18,768 bases of DNA from Treponemataceae bacterium (GCA_024697985.1 JAILRX010000188.1:1-18768); one strand, 5' to 3'; shown: positions 6,454 to 14,671, counted from the stretch's first letter. A program made the numbers and translations. Notes: generated by a model from the letters alone, not told the origin.

Positions 6454-6482
6454 ATTCTACAAAATAATTTACAATATTTAAA
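6454..6482 (-). promoter_or_regulatory. Promoter of pyrF, apparently leaderless
   Basis: On the reverse strand TTTAAA (6482-6477), a 17-base spacer and TAGAAT (6459-6454) end six bases before the ATG at 6447. The predicted first base of the mRNA is the A of the start codon. No Shine-Dalgarno sequence is seen. Confidence 0.6.
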
Positions 6483-6497
6483 TGGGTAAATCCATTT
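6480..6497. promoter_or_regulatory. Inverted repeat between the pyrF and GH3 promoters
   Basis: AAATGG (6480-6485) and CCATTT (6492-6497) form a symmetric 18-base site that touches the pyrF -35 and lies just upstream of the GH3 -10. AAATCCATT also occurs as a direct repeat at 6448-6456 and 6488-6496. It may be a repressor site or chance in AT-rich DNA. Confidence 0.3.
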
Positions 6498-6505
6498 TTA
6501 TAACT

Positions 6506-6535
6506 TATACTGAAAGTACAAAAAGTCAAAGGAAG
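6506..6535 (+). promoter_or_regulatory. GH3 gene -10 element and ribosome-binding site
   Basis: TATACT (6506-6511) is a good -10 hexamer with a weak -35 (TGGGTA at 6483-6488). AAAGGAAG (6528-6535) is a clear ribosome-binding site 4 bases before the ATG at 6540. The leader would be about 22 bases. Confidence 0.5.
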
Positions 6536-6539
6536 TTAT

Positions 6540-9008
6540 ATGAAGTTAGAAGATTACGAAATCGCAAACAACAAATTGCTGAGGGAAAATGGAGCTGAAT
6601 GTACTGTACTTTTACGAAAAAACGGAGATTTCCCACTTGATAAGCCAGGGAAAATTGCATTGTATGGAAGTGGTGCCAGAAACACCATCAAAGGCGGAAC
6701 CGGTTCAGGCGAAGTAAATTCGCGCTTTGCCATTACGATTGAGCAGGGGCTTGAAAAGGCCGGATTTGAAATCACGACTAAATCCTGGCTCGATTCCTAC
6801 GACCAGATTAAAATTGATGCTAAAAAGCAGTTCATAAAGGATATTCATGCCGAAGCCCGAAGAAAAATGACCTTTGCGCTTTTTCTTGCCATGGGACGAG
6901 TCGTTCCGGAACCGGAATACAATCTTGCACTCGACGGAGAAGGAGAAACAGCAGTCTATGTAGTTTCAAGAATCTCGGGCGAAGGCAGCGACCGAATGAC
7001 GGACGAAGGTGATGTAACGCTTTCAGAAACTGAAAAAAGAGACATTCTTGAATGCAGCAAAAAATACAAAAAATTCATGCTGGTCCTCAACGTAGGCGGC
7101 GTAATTGATTTGAGCGGAATTGAACAGGTTCAGAACATCCTGCTTTTTTCACAGCTCGGAGTTGAAGGTGGAGACATCTTCGCAGACATCCTTTTAGGCA
7201 AAAGCAATCCTAGCGGAAAGCTTGCCACCACCTGGAGCAAGATCAACGACTACTCCATCCTCGGTGATTTTGAAAACCTCAACGACAACCGTTATAAAGA
7301 AGGCATCTACGTCGGTTACCGATATTTTGACAGCATCGGAAAAAAAGCAATGTTCCCGTTTGGATTCGGACTTTCCTATTCTGACTTTGAATTTTCTTCC
7401 GTTGAAACAGGTCTTGAAGGCCAGAAGGTCAGCGTAAAATGTGACATCAAAAACACAGGCAAGTTTGATGGAAAAGAAGTTGTCCAGGTTTATGTTTCCA
7501 AGCCTCAGGGAAAACTCGACCAGCCTTATCAGGTTTTGGTCGCTTTTGCAAAATCTGACATCATAAAAGCAGGAAGCAGCGGAAAGGTTGAAGCAAGCTT
7601 TGATCTTTCAGAAATTGCAAGCTACGACAGTGAAACTGCAAGCTTCATCCTTGAAAAAGGAACATATATTGTCAGGGTTGGAAACTCAAGTGTTGATACA
7701 AAGGTGTCAGCTTTTATTAATCTTGACAATGATGTCATAGTTGAAAAATGCAAGAATGTATTCGGAAAAGTTGACTTTGATGACTTTAAACCTGACAACT
7801 ATGACAAATCTGACAAAAATATGACAGATTTGTCAGAATTAACCAAGTCGGGCGCCGCGTGGGCAAACGCGAAAAACCTGACATTGCAAAAAGATGTCAT
7901 AATTACCAAGGTCAATAAATATGACATGGAAGAAGAAGTCGATGAGTTCATTTCAAAGTTGACAGATGAAGAGCTTGCCCTGATGAATATCGGTGCGTTT
8001 GATCCACGCGGCGGAATCGCAGGGCTTATCGGAAACTCAAGCCTTACTGTTGCAGGGGCTGCCGGTGAAACCACTGTACAGCTCAAGGACAAGGGAATCG
8101 GTTCTCTCGTCATGGCTGACGGTCCTGCCGGAATGCGACTGAGCAAAGATTATTACAAGGACGAACAGGGCGTACATTCTTTGGGAGAATCGCTTCCTGA
8201 ATCAATCCTTGAGTTCATGCCAAAGATTGCAAAACCTTTCATGTCGAAAGGCGGCGGCAAAGTTCCAGAAGGACAGGAAGTTCTTCATCACTGGGCAACA
8301 GCAATTCCAATCGGAACGGCCATAGCACAAACCTGGAACGTAGAATTTGCAAAACACTGCGGAATAATGGTCGGCGAAGACATGGACCGGTTCGGCGTTC
8401 ATCTCTGGCTCGCCCCTGCCCTCAACATCCACCGCGACATCAGATGCGGACGAAACTTCGAATATTTCAGTGAAGATCCGCTCATCAGTGGAAAAATGGC
8501 AGCAGCCATCACGAACGGAGTTCAGACTAAGAAAAACTGCGGAACTACTATCAAGCACTTTGCGGCAAACAACCAGGAACTTAACCGATACAACAATAAC
8601 AGTATCGTTTCTGAAAGGGCAATGCGCGAAATCTACCTCAAAGGATTTGAAATTGCCGTAAAGGAAAGTCAGGCCTGCGCCGTAATGACATCATACAACC
8701 TTTTGAACGGAATCCACACTTCAGAAAGCAGGGAACTCATTCAGGACGTCCTCAGAAGTGAATGGGGCTTCAAGGGAATCGTCATGACTGACTGGGTCGT
8801 TTCTGACATGATGGCTTCTAAAGGTTCAATCCATCCAAGCGCACGTGCACCAAAAGTTGCAAAAGCGGGCGGAGATCTTTTCATGCCGGGAAGCAAGTCG
8901 AACGTAAAGCAGGTTCTCAAGGCACTTAAAAAGGGATTGGTTTCAAGACGGCAGCTCGAAATCAATGCGACTCGAGTTTACAGAATGATATCAAAGCTCA
9001 AAATTTGA
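6540..9008 (+). CDS. Glycoside hydrolase family 3 beta-glucosidase with permuted domain order
   Basis: This 822-residue enzyme has no signal peptide and should act in the cytoplasm on imported beta-glucosides such as cellobiose. The domains are in reversed order. First comes the alpha/beta sandwich (about 1-270), with the acid/base loop SRISGEGSDRM and E148. A fibronectin-like domain (about 280-395) follows GFGLSYSDFEF. After an Asp/Lys-rich linker (about 400-460) comes the TIM barrel (about 462-822). The barrel carries MADGPAGMRLS, GRNFEYFSEDP, KHFAANNQE and the nucleophile D751 in VMTDWVVSD. All key GH3 residues are therefore present, and E148 and D751 must meet across domains. Reversed GH3 enzymes are known from rumen bacteria such as Ruminococcus albus and Butyrivibrio. 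Exact specificity cannot be read. It is followed 32 bases later by a lipid-kinase-like gene with its own promoter. Confidence 0.93.
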   Translation: MKLEDYEIANNKLLRENGAECTVLLRKNGDFPLDKPGKIALYGSGARNTIKGGTGSGEVNSRFAITIEQGLEKAGFEITTKSWLDSYDQIKIDAKKQFIKDIHAEARRKMTFALFLAMGRVVPEPEYNLALDGEGETAVYVVSRISGEGSDRMTDEGDVTLSETEKRDILECSKKYKKFMLVLNVGGVIDLSGIEQVQNILLFSQLGVEGGDIFADILLGKSNPSGKLATTWSKINDYSILGDFENLNDNRYKEGIYVGYRYFDSIGKKAMFPFGFGLSYSDFEFSSVETGLEGQKVSVKCDIKNTGKFDGKEVVQVYVSKPQGKLDQPYQVLVAFAKSDIIKAGSSGKVEASFDLSEIASYDSETASFILEKGTYIVRVGNSSVDTKVSAFINLDNDVIVEKCKNVFGKVDFDDFKPDNYDKSDKNMTDLSELTKSGAAWANAKNLTLQKDVIITKVNKYDMEEEVDEFISKLTDEELALMNIGAFDPRGGIAGLIGNSSLTVAGAAGETTVQLKDKGIGSLVMADGPAGMRLSKDYYKDEQGVHSLGESLPESILEFMPKIAKPFMSKGGGKVPEGQEVLHHWATAIPIGTAIAQTWNVEFAKHCGIMVGEDMDRFGVHLWLAPALNIHRDIRCGRNFEYFSEDPLISGKMAAAITNGVQTKKNCGTTIKHFAANNQELNRYNNNSIVSERAMREIYLKGFEIAVKESQACAVMTSYNLLNGIHTSESRELIQDVLRSEWGFKGIVMTDWVVSDMMASKGSIHPSARAPKVAKAGGDLFMPGSKSNVKQVLKALKKGLVSRRQLEINATRVYRMISKLKI
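7802..7835. repeat. 11-bp perfect inverted repeat at the GH3 domain junction
   Basis: TGACAAATCTG (7802-7812) and CAGATTTGTCA (7825-7835) are exact reverse complements with a 12-base loop. They lie in the linker coding sequence between the fibronectin-like domain and the TIM barrel, in a stretch where TGACA recurs several times. Confidence 0.8.
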
Positions 9009-9033
9009 CATCGGAGATTTTATAAACTAGAAT
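9005..9033 (+). promoter_or_regulatory. Internal promoter of the lipid-kinase-like gene, apparently leaderless
   Basis: A perfect -35, TTGACA (9005-9010), overlaps the GH3 stop codon. A 17-base spacer leads to TAGAAT (9028-9033), which ends seven bases before the ATG at 9041. Transcription should start at or next to the start codon, so the gene need not depend on GH3 read-through. Confidence 0.7.
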
Positions 9034-9040
9034 TGGAATT

Positions 9041-10231
9041 ATGATAGAAATATTTACTAGTTCAACATTGGCTCAAAATTTACAGCCAATCATAGCATCC
9101 TCTTCTTTGTGGAAGGACAAAGATCTGCATGTTATCATTATTGCAAATCCACATTCGGGAGGTTTTACTCAGCCAAAAACGGCCATGAGCAACCTCAAAA
9201 TTCTTCAGGAAGAGAGTGCCAAGGTAAAAGATGCACAGTCACAGGTTAAAACCATCGAAATGCGCACCTACGACACAAAATATCCAAGTCATAGCATGGA
9301 ATTTGTTGAATCAACTTTCATGGATATGCTTCCTCTCCTTAAGGATACGGAAAAAACAAACCATCGCGTACTTTTCGTGACGGCCGGTGGAGACGGAACC
9401 AGTCTTGAAGTTCAGACAAAGCTTCTTGGACTTTCCAGATCATCAGAGGAATACAAGAAAATCATCCAGAAATGCTACTGTGTTCTGAGGCTTCCTTTTG
9501 GAACCGGAAACGACGGCTCGGACGGACGAACAATCGAGGAAACTCTGCTCAGACTTTCAAAACCACGCGGAATTGAATTCCAGAAGGCCGTTGAAGTTAT
9601 CGTAGAAGGCGAAAAGAAAGGTACTTACGGCGAATGGAACAAAAGCAAAAAAGAAAACGTTTTCCCACCGTGGTATTCGTTCAACATCGCATCAATCGGA
9701 ATCGACGCTTTCATCACGCACATGACGAACAAGATGAAAGACAAGTTCCCTGGCGACTTCTATCAGATTTGGGTTGATTTGGCCTGTCTGTTCTATAACT
9801 CGAACTACAAGCCGGGACACGCAAAAATCGAGATGTTCAAAAATGGCGAAAAAGTCGGTTACTACGAAGGCGGAATTGAATTTGCACTTTTGGGAGCTTC
9901 TGGCCACAGAACTTACGGAAGCAACCACAAGATTCTTCCGAGCGACAACGACACCGTTTGTATCACGCCAAGGATGAGCCTTTTCAAAAAGCTTTCCACA
10001 AAGGCGTCTTTCAACGATGGTTCGCACTACGGAAAATCTTACTCGCAGTTCTTCGATGCTGATAAAATGGTAATCAATTATGATGAGGACATCCTCGTTC
10101 AGGTTGATGGAGAAGCGCATCTTTTGCAGAAAGAAAACTTCCCGGTCGTTATCCAGCACACAGAGCCGGTAATTCCGGTAATCACCGTGCAGGACGATCC
10201 GATTAACCACGGAACAGTCAAGCTCGACTGA
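9041..10231 (+). CDS. Diacylglycerol-kinase-like (DAGK_cat) lipid kinase
   Basis: This 396-residue protein has the DAG-kinase/sphingosine-kinase catalytic fold. It shows ANPHSGG (35-41), the nucleotide-binding GGDGTS (116-121) and PFGTGND (152-158). The C-terminal half is a beta-sandwich-like domain with SFNIASIGIDAFI and ending near VQVDGEAHLL, where D/E residues commonly bind metal. Members phosphorylate lipids such as diacylglycerol or polyprenols at the inner membrane face; the true substrate is unknown. It has an extended hydrophilic region (about 55-105) before the glycine-rich loop and lacks a membrane segment. GGAA is only two bases from the ATG, too close to be a ribosome-binding site. 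It probably has its own promoter, and may also be read through from the GH3 gene. The next gene, recR, is convergent. Confidence 0.85.
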   Translation: MIEIFTSSTLAQNLQPIIASSSLWKDKDLHVIIIANPHSGGFTQPKTAMSNLKILQEESAKVKDAQSQVKTIEMRTYDTKYPSHSMEFVESTFMDMLPLLKDTEKTNHRVLFVTAGGDGTSLEVQTKLLGLSRSSEEYKKIIQKCYCVLRLPFGTGNDGSDGRTIEETLLRLSKPRGIEFQKAVEVIVEGEKKGTYGEWNKSKKENVFPPWYSFNIASIGIDAFITHMTNKMKDKFPGDFYQIWVDLACLFYNSNYKPGHAKIEMFKNGEKVGYYEGGIEFALLGASGHRTYGSNHKILPSDNDTVCITPRMSLFKKLSTKASFNDGSHYGKSYSQFFDADKMVINYDEDILVQVDGEAHLLQKENFPVVIQHTEPVIPVITVQDDPINHGTVKLD

Positions 10232-10254
10232 ATTAAAGGCTGATTAAAAAGACT

Positions 10255-10848
10255 TTACAGGCTGATTCTGCCGCGGAAACTTCTTGCCAGAGTCAGCTTG
10301 TCAGCGTACTCCAAGTCACCGCCGACTGGCAGACCAGATGCTAGTCGGCTTACTTTTATCCCTTCAAATTTGCTGTGCAAAACCTGCTGAAGATAAAGGG
10401 CCGTCGTGTCGCCTTCTACGGTCGGGTTTGTCGCGATTATAACTTCACTGATATTTTCTGAATTGATTCTTTCCAAAAGCTTTGCGATTGAAAGCTGATC
10501 CGGTCCGATTCCGTCGAGAGGCGAAATCAAGCCGCCAAGAACGTGAAAAAGGCCCTTGTATTCGCCTGAATTTTCAATCGTGTTTACATCCTGAGGCTGT
10601 TCTACGATGCAGATTAAATGGCGTTCCCTCATCGTATCCGAGCATATAGGACAAGGATCGTTTTCTGTGTAAGCGCCGCAAATTGAGCATGGTTTGATTC
10701 TGGCGTGCAGTTCTACCAGCTGCTTAGCAAACCGTTCCAGAAAATACTGGTCGGTCTTGAGCATCGAGTTGGCTATTCGCATTGCGCTTTTTTTACCGAT
10801 TCCCGGCAGGCGCGAAAAACTTTCGGCTAATTCTTCGAGGGCGTTCAT
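10255..10848 (-). CDS. recR: Recombination mediator RecR
   Basis: This 197-residue protein has the standard RecR order: helix-hairpin-helix (LPGIGKKSAMRIA, 14-26), a four-cysteine zinc finger (C54, C57, C66, C69) and a TOPRIM domain from about 78 (ICIVEQPQDVNTIENSGEY) to the C-terminal SRLASGLPVGGDLEYAD. RecR works with RecO and RecF to load RecA on gapped DNA. Its ATG overlaps the ybaB stop codon by one base (TAATG arrangement), so translation is coupled. It is last in the dnaX-ybaB-recR operon, a common bacterial order. No clear terminator is visible in the 23 bases before the convergent lipid-kinase gene. Confidence 0.97.
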   Translation of the reverse strand: MNALEELAESFSRLPGIGKKSAMRIANSMLKTDQYFLERFAKQLVELHARIKPCSICGAYTENDPCPICSDTMRERHLICIVEQPQDVNTIENSGEYKGLFHVLGGLISPLDGIGPDQLSIAKLLERINSENISEVIIATNPTVEGDTTALYLQQVLHSKFEGIKVSRLASGLPVGGDLEYADKLTLARSFRGRISL

Positions 10849-11177
10849 TACATACCTGCAAAATTGCCGAACTGTCCGAGCATTGAACCGCAGGAATTCT
10901 TAATTTCTTCCTGAACGTTTTCGTTTGCCTGATGAAGGGCAGCAACGATTATGTCCTCAAGCATTTTTACGTCGTTCGGGTCAACGATGGCCGGATCGAT
11001 ATGAATTTCTTTTACTTCGAACTTTCCGTTAACTGTAACTTTTACGAGTCCGCCACCTGCAGAACCAGTTGCAGAAATCTCGTCGAGTTTTTCCTGTGCG
11101 TTGGCAAGTTCCTGCTTGATCTGTCCTGCATTTTTCAGGATATCCATTGGGTTAAAATTAAAACCGTCAAAATTCAT
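10848..11177 (-). CDS. ybaB: YbaB/EbfC family nucleoid-associated protein
   Basis: This 109-residue protein has the typical length and sequence of YbaB/EbfC. It carries an N-terminal helix rich in Lys/Gln/Glu (ILKNAGQIKQELANAQEKL), a GSAGGGLVKVTVNGKFEVKEI sheet, and IDPAIVDPNDVKMLEDIIVAA, the most conserved part. Family members form dimers that bind DNA; the spirochaete EbfC binds DNA at specific and nonspecific sites. GAGGA in the last codons of dnaX serves as ribosome-binding site, and the ATG follows the dnaX stop directly (no gap). It lies between dnaX and recR as in most bacteria. Confidence 0.96.
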   Translation of the reverse strand: MNFDGFNFNPMDILKNAGQIKQELANAQEKLDEISATGSAGGGLVKVTVNGKFEVKEIHIDPAIVDPNDVKMLEDIIVAALHQANENVQEEIKNSCGSMLGQFGNFAGM

Positions 11178-13076
11178 TTATTCACCATCCTCTAAATTAT
11201 CTTCTGTATCTTCATCATCCGAATCATCATTTTCTGATGACTTGCTGCCACCAATAGGCGGAGCTTTTTTAACCGGCGACTCACCGCTTGCCATGACGCT
11301 GACGATTTCGCCACGAACCGACTCGCAGATTCCTTTTATCACATCCGGGATGTTTTCAGGAACTTTTTCAGTATGGGCTTCCACGATTCGAGAAACAAAC
11401 TTAACGTTCTTTCCCCAGATTTCCGACAAAAGCTTTGAGTACTGCATTTCGCGACTTTCAACCTGATTTTTGGCGTAAAGCGAAAGAACATCAGCCGTAA
11501 TCACGCCATTTTCAAAATGCCAGCCTTTAGTCTGATATAAAACTGATGCGGCAAGTTTATCCGTAGAATTTAATTCCTTAAGGATTTCCTTCCTCAACTC
11601 ATCGACAGAAAGCGAAGGATTGTTTCGGACAACTTCGGTATCATAAAAACTGTTGAATTTTGAACTCTGCTCTGCTTCGAGTGTAGCGGTTATCGGAGCA
11701 GAATTCTCTATTTTCTGATAGCCGCTAGATTGAAAAGGGCGCTCTGAGCCCTCCTGGGTTTCGTCCTTTGGAATTGGCGGGAAATGAAACTCCTTTTTCG
11801 GTTGTGCATCTGTGGCCGTGTTTGATGTGCCGGACGCATTCGTTCTAAACGAATTGGACGCGCCAGAGCCACTTATAGCACCGGATCCGTTTATCGCGCC
11901 AGAAGCGTTTATCGCGCCCTGGTTACCGGCGTTCTGCATCAGCAGATTTTTTGCCTGGTCGATTGCGGCCTTAACTTCCGGAGCACTGACATATTTTGTG
12001 AGCCAGCAAAGCCTTGAAATTGCAAGCTCGCATTCATATCGCGGACTCAAAGAATATCTGATATCACGGTATAGATTCAAGAACAGGGAAAGCGCGCGCT
12101 CAAGCATTACGCGGTTCCAGCTTGATAAAACTTTCTTGGAATAACGCTCTACGCTCTGGCCAAGGAGGGCTTCCTTTTGGATTCCACTTTCGATCAACAA
12201 AAGGCTTCTGATATAATCAGCATAGTTTGAAACAAACTGCTCGATGGAAACTCCACCCGATAAAAATTCATCAATTTTTTCCAGTGCTGCTTTTGAATTT
12301 CCATCAACACAATATTCTGAAATCTCGTTGAGTGCTTCCACACCGACAAGACCGAGCTTGTCGCGGATTTTTTCGTAAGTGATGTGCCCGTCAGAGAAAG
12401 CTACGACCTGATCGAAAAGCGTGTAGGCATCTCGGAAACTTCCAGTTGATTCGCGGGCAATCCAATAAAGAGCCTCGTCTTCAGCCTGCACACCGATTTC
12501 CTGGGCAGCTTTTGCAAGAATTTCTTTTATCTGCTCAACAGATCCCAATCTGAAATGGAACTGCTGGCATCGGCTTTTGATTGTTGCGGGAACTTTGTGG
12601 AGTTCCGTCGTTGCAAAAATAAAAATTGCATACTCAGGCGGCTCTTCAATTGTCTTCAAAAGTGCATTGAAAGCCGGAGTCGAAAGCATATGAACTTCGT
12701 CTATGATATAAATTTTGTAGCGTGATGAGTTCGGTGGAAACATGATTTCGTCTTTAATCTGACGAACATCATTGATACCTGTGTTGGAAGCACCGTCGAT
12801 TTCAATTACATCGAGGCTTGAGCCTTTGGTTATTTCCTTACAAGATGTGCATTCTTCACATGGAGTTGCACTCGGACCATGCGCGCAGTTTAACGCTTTT
12901 GCAAGGATTCGTGCTGATGAGGTTTTTCCACATCCACGTGGACCTGAAAATAGATAAGCGTGAGCAATTTTTCCTGATTGAATTGCATTTTTTAATGTTG
13001 CAACTACAAATTCCTGCCCGACCAAATCTTCGAAACGCTGCGGGCGGCGTCTGGTTGCCGTAACTTCATATGCCAT
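11178..13076 (-). CDS. dnaX: DNA polymerase III subunit gamma/tau with repeat-expanded linker
   Basis: This 632-residue clamp-loader ATPase has Walker A GPRGCGKT (45-52), a zinc module (C64, C73, C76, C79), Walker B IIDEVH (124-129) and the arginine-finger SRC motif (168-170). Domain III follows to about 370. Next comes a Gly/Ala/Asn/Ser linker with three GAIN(x)S-like units (about 386-405), encoded by an 18-base tandem repeat. The C-terminal tau-like region (about 450-630) ends in an acidic tail (DDSDDEDTEDNLEDGE). I chose the ATG at 13076 because MAYEVTATRRRP is the usual DnaX start; a TTG nine codons upstream would have to lie inside the promoter. No Shine-Dalgarno sequence is present. It heads the dnaX-ybaB-recR operon. 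Confidence 0.95.
   Translation of the reverse strand: MAYEVTATRRRPQRFEDLVGQEFVVATLKNAIQSGKIAHAYLFSGPRGCGKTSSARILAKALNCAHGPSATPCEECTSCKEITKGSSLDVIEIDGASNTGINDVRQIKDEIMFPPNSSRYKIYIIDEVHMLSTPAFNALLKTIEEPPEYAIFIFATTELHKVPATIKSRCQQFHFRLGSVEQIKEILAKAAQEIGVQAEDEALYWIARESTGSFRDAYTLFDQVVAFSDGHITYEKIRDKLGLVGVEALNEISEYCVDGNSKAALEKIDEFLSGGVSIEQFVSNYADYIRSLLLIESGIQKEALLGQSVERYSKKVLSSWNRVMLERALSLFLNLYRDIRYSLSPRYECELAISRLCWLTKYVSAPEVKAAIDQAKNLLMQNAGNQGAINASGAINGSGAISGSGASNSFRTNASGTSNTATDAQPKKEFHFPPIPKDETQEGSERPFQSSGYQKIENSAPITATLEAEQSSKFNSFYDTEVVRNNPSLSVDELRKEILKELNSTDKLAASVLYQTKGWHFENGVITADVLSLYAKNQVESREMQYSKLLSEIWGKNVKFVSRIVEAHTEKVPENIPDVIKGICESVRGEIVSVMASGESPVKKAPPIGGSKSSENDDSDDEDTEDNLEDGE
11860..11913 (-). 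repeat. 18-base tandem repeat in the dnaX linker
   Basis: Three diverged 18-base units lie at 11860-11877, 11878-11895 and 11896-11913, with the start of a fourth at 11914. They encode six-residue units of the form GAINAS, GAINGS and GAISGS. The unit is in frame and the variation keeps Gly, Ala and Ser. Confidence 0.85.
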
Positions 13077-13082
13077 GTAATT

Positions 13083-13111
13083 AGAATAACGCAAAAACGT
13101 CAAAAAGGCAA
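13083..13111 (-). promoter_or_regulatory. Promoter of dnaX, apparently leaderless
   Basis: On the reverse strand TTGCCT (13111-13106), a 17-base spacer and TATTCT (13088-13083) end six bases before the ATG at 13076. There is no ribosome-binding site. A TTGACG at 13103-13098 is an alternative -35, but its spacing does not give a usable -10. Confidence 0.5.
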
Positions 13112-13186
13112 TGAACGGCCACAGAGGAGCGATCCCTCTTGCCCGATTGTTCGCGGGCGACTCGTAGTGATCAATTTATACCCACC
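13112..13186. other. GC-rich hairpin block between dnaX and the NSS gene
   Basis: This non-coding stretch is much richer in GC than other intergenic DNA here. It can form AGAGG/CCTCT (13123-13127 with 13135-13139, 7-base loop) and directly after it GCCCG/CGGGC (13141-13145 with 13154-13158, 8-base loop). Neither hairpin is followed by a T-run. It could be a dispersed intergenic repeat, but the window holds only one copy. Confidence 0.4.
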
Positions 13187-13216
13187 TTGCGGCCGAGTGC
13201 CTAAAAATGCTAATAT
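13187..13216 (+). promoter_or_regulatory. Promoter of the NSS transporter gene
   Basis: TTGCGG (13187-13192), an 18-base spacer and TAATAT (13211-13216) form a plausible promoter, strengthened by TGC just before the -10. The leader is about 25 bases and contains the AAGGA ribosome-binding site. Confidence 0.55.
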
Positions 13217-13247
13217 TTTACATCTCAAAATATTTAAGGACAAAATC

Positions 13248-14648
13248 GTGGACGAAAACAAATCACAAAGAAACACCTTTTCAAATTCATTAGGTTTCAT
13301 TCTTGCTGCAGCCGGCAGTGCAGTAGGACTGGGAAACATCTGGCGATTCCCATACCTTGCCGCAAAAGACGGCGGTGGAATCTTCCTTTTGGTTTACATC
13401 ATTCTTGCACTTACATTCGGATTCGCACTTCTTATTTCTGAAATCGCCATCGGACGAAAAACAAAAGAAAGCCCTCTTACTGCCTACAAAAAAATCAACA
13501 AGCACTGGGGCTTCATCGGGCTTTTTGCCTATGCCGTACCTTTCATCATCTATCCATATTATTGTGTAATCGGTGGATGGGTTTTGAAATATGCTGCCTG
13601 CTACTTTGCTTTCCAGGCTGATGCCGCAACAGAACCAGGCTTCTTTACATCCTTCATCACAAACCCTTATCAGTCAATCTTGTACTGTGCAATTTTTGCA
13701 ATCCTCTGTTTCGTTATTGTCTACAAAGGCGTTGAAAAAGGAATCGAGAAATATTCAAAGGTTTTGATGCCTGCACTTGCCGTAATGGTTGTTTTTATCG
13801 CAATCTATTCGCTTTTCATCAAGCACACTGATGCTGATGGCGTTACCCGAACAGGACTTCAGGGAGCAGCTATTTATTTCATTCCAAACTTCAAGGGACT
13901 TACCTTCACAAAATTCCTTACTATCTGTCTTGATGCGATGGGTCAGCTTTTCTACTCTTTGAGCATCGCAATGGGAATCATGGTAGCCTACGGCTCTTAC
14001 ATGAAAGACGACGTAAATCTTTCAAAATCAGTAAACCGAATCGAAATTTTCGACACAGGTATCGCACTTTTAGCAGGACTTATGATTATCCCTGCTGTTT
14101 ACGTCTTCAACGGAGTTGAAGGAATGAAAGCCGGCCCAAGTCTGATGTTCGTTTCAATGCCTAACATTTTTGCATCCCTTGGAAAACCTGGCGCTGTTTT
14201 GGGAATGCTGTTCTTTTTCATGGTTCTTTTTGCGGCCCTCACAAGTTCAGTTTCAATTCTTGAAGCAATCGTTTCAAGCATGATCGACAAGTTCAAATGG
14301 TCACGCAAAAAGGCAACTATGATTATGGCAGGAATCGAATTCTTGATTTCAATCATCGTATGTCTTGGCTACAACGTTTTCTATTTCGAACTAAAACTTC
14401 CAAACGGTTCCGTAGGTCAGATCCTCGACCTGTTTGACTATGCAAGTAACAACGTAATGATGCCTCTGGTAGCGCTTTTCACCTGTATCCTTATCGGATG
14501 GGTTGCAAAGCCAAAAACCATTACAGACGAAATCTGCAAGAACGGAGAAAAATTCCGACGCGAACTTCTGTACAAAATCATGATTAAATTCGTAGCTCCA
14601 GTTCTTCTTCTGATATTGCTTCTTTTCAGCGTAGGCGTTTTCAGCTGA
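13248..14648 (+). CDS. Neurotransmitter:sodium symporter (NSS) family transporter
   Basis: This is a 466-residue LeuT-fold transporter that couples Na+ entry to uptake of an amino acid or similar solute at the inner membrane. TM1 carries the NSS signature ILAAAGSAVGLGNIWRFPYL (unwound substrate/Na+ site), followed by TM2 with LLISEIAIGR. TM6 corresponds to FYSLSIAMGIMVAYGSYM, and a Ser-rich TM8 has ALTSSVSILEAIVSS, which contributes to the second Na+ site. About 11 hydrophobic segments are seen, the number typical of bacterial members. The substrate is not readable. I chose the GTG at 13248 because AAGGA ends seven bases before it; 27 codons upstream to an ATG at 13167 remain open but would cross the promoter. 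A bidirectional terminator follows. Confidence 0.92.
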   Translation: MDENKSQRNTFSNSLGFILAAAGSAVGLGNIWRFPYLAAKDGGGIFLLVYIILALTFGFALLISEIAIGRKTKESPLTAYKKINKHWGFIGLFAYAVPFIIYPYYCVIGGWVLKYAACYFAFQADAATEPGFFTSFITNPYQSILYCAIFAILCFVIVYKGVEKGIEKYSKVLMPALAVMVVFIAIYSLFIKHTDADGVTRTGLQGAAIYFIPNFKGLTFTKFLTICLDAMGQLFYSLSIAMGIMVAYGSYMKDDVNLSKSVNRIEIFDTGIALLAGLMIIPAVYVFNGVEGMKAGPSLMFVSMPNIFASLGKPGAVLGMLFFFMVLFAALTSSVSILEAIVSSMIDKFKWSRKKATMIMAGIEFLISIIVCLGYNVFYFELKLPNGSVGQILDLFDYASNNVMMPLVALFTCILIGWVAKPKTITDEICKNGEKFRRELLYKIMIKFVAPVLLLILLLFSVGVFS

Positions 14649-14671
14649 TAAAACTGATAAGGCAAATAAAC

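Noticed and set aside
11785..11805. Possible programmed -1 frameshift site in dnaX, as for tau/gamma in E. coli
   Set aside because: The run reads G-AAA-AAG in frame, not A-AAA-AAG, so the P-site tRNA could not re-pair well. No upstream Shine-Dalgarno-like stimulator or clear downstream hairpin is seen.
13077..13103. TTG start giving dnaX nine extra N-terminal residues
   Set aside because: MAYEV... is the typical DnaX start, and the extra codons would lie across the predicted promoter.
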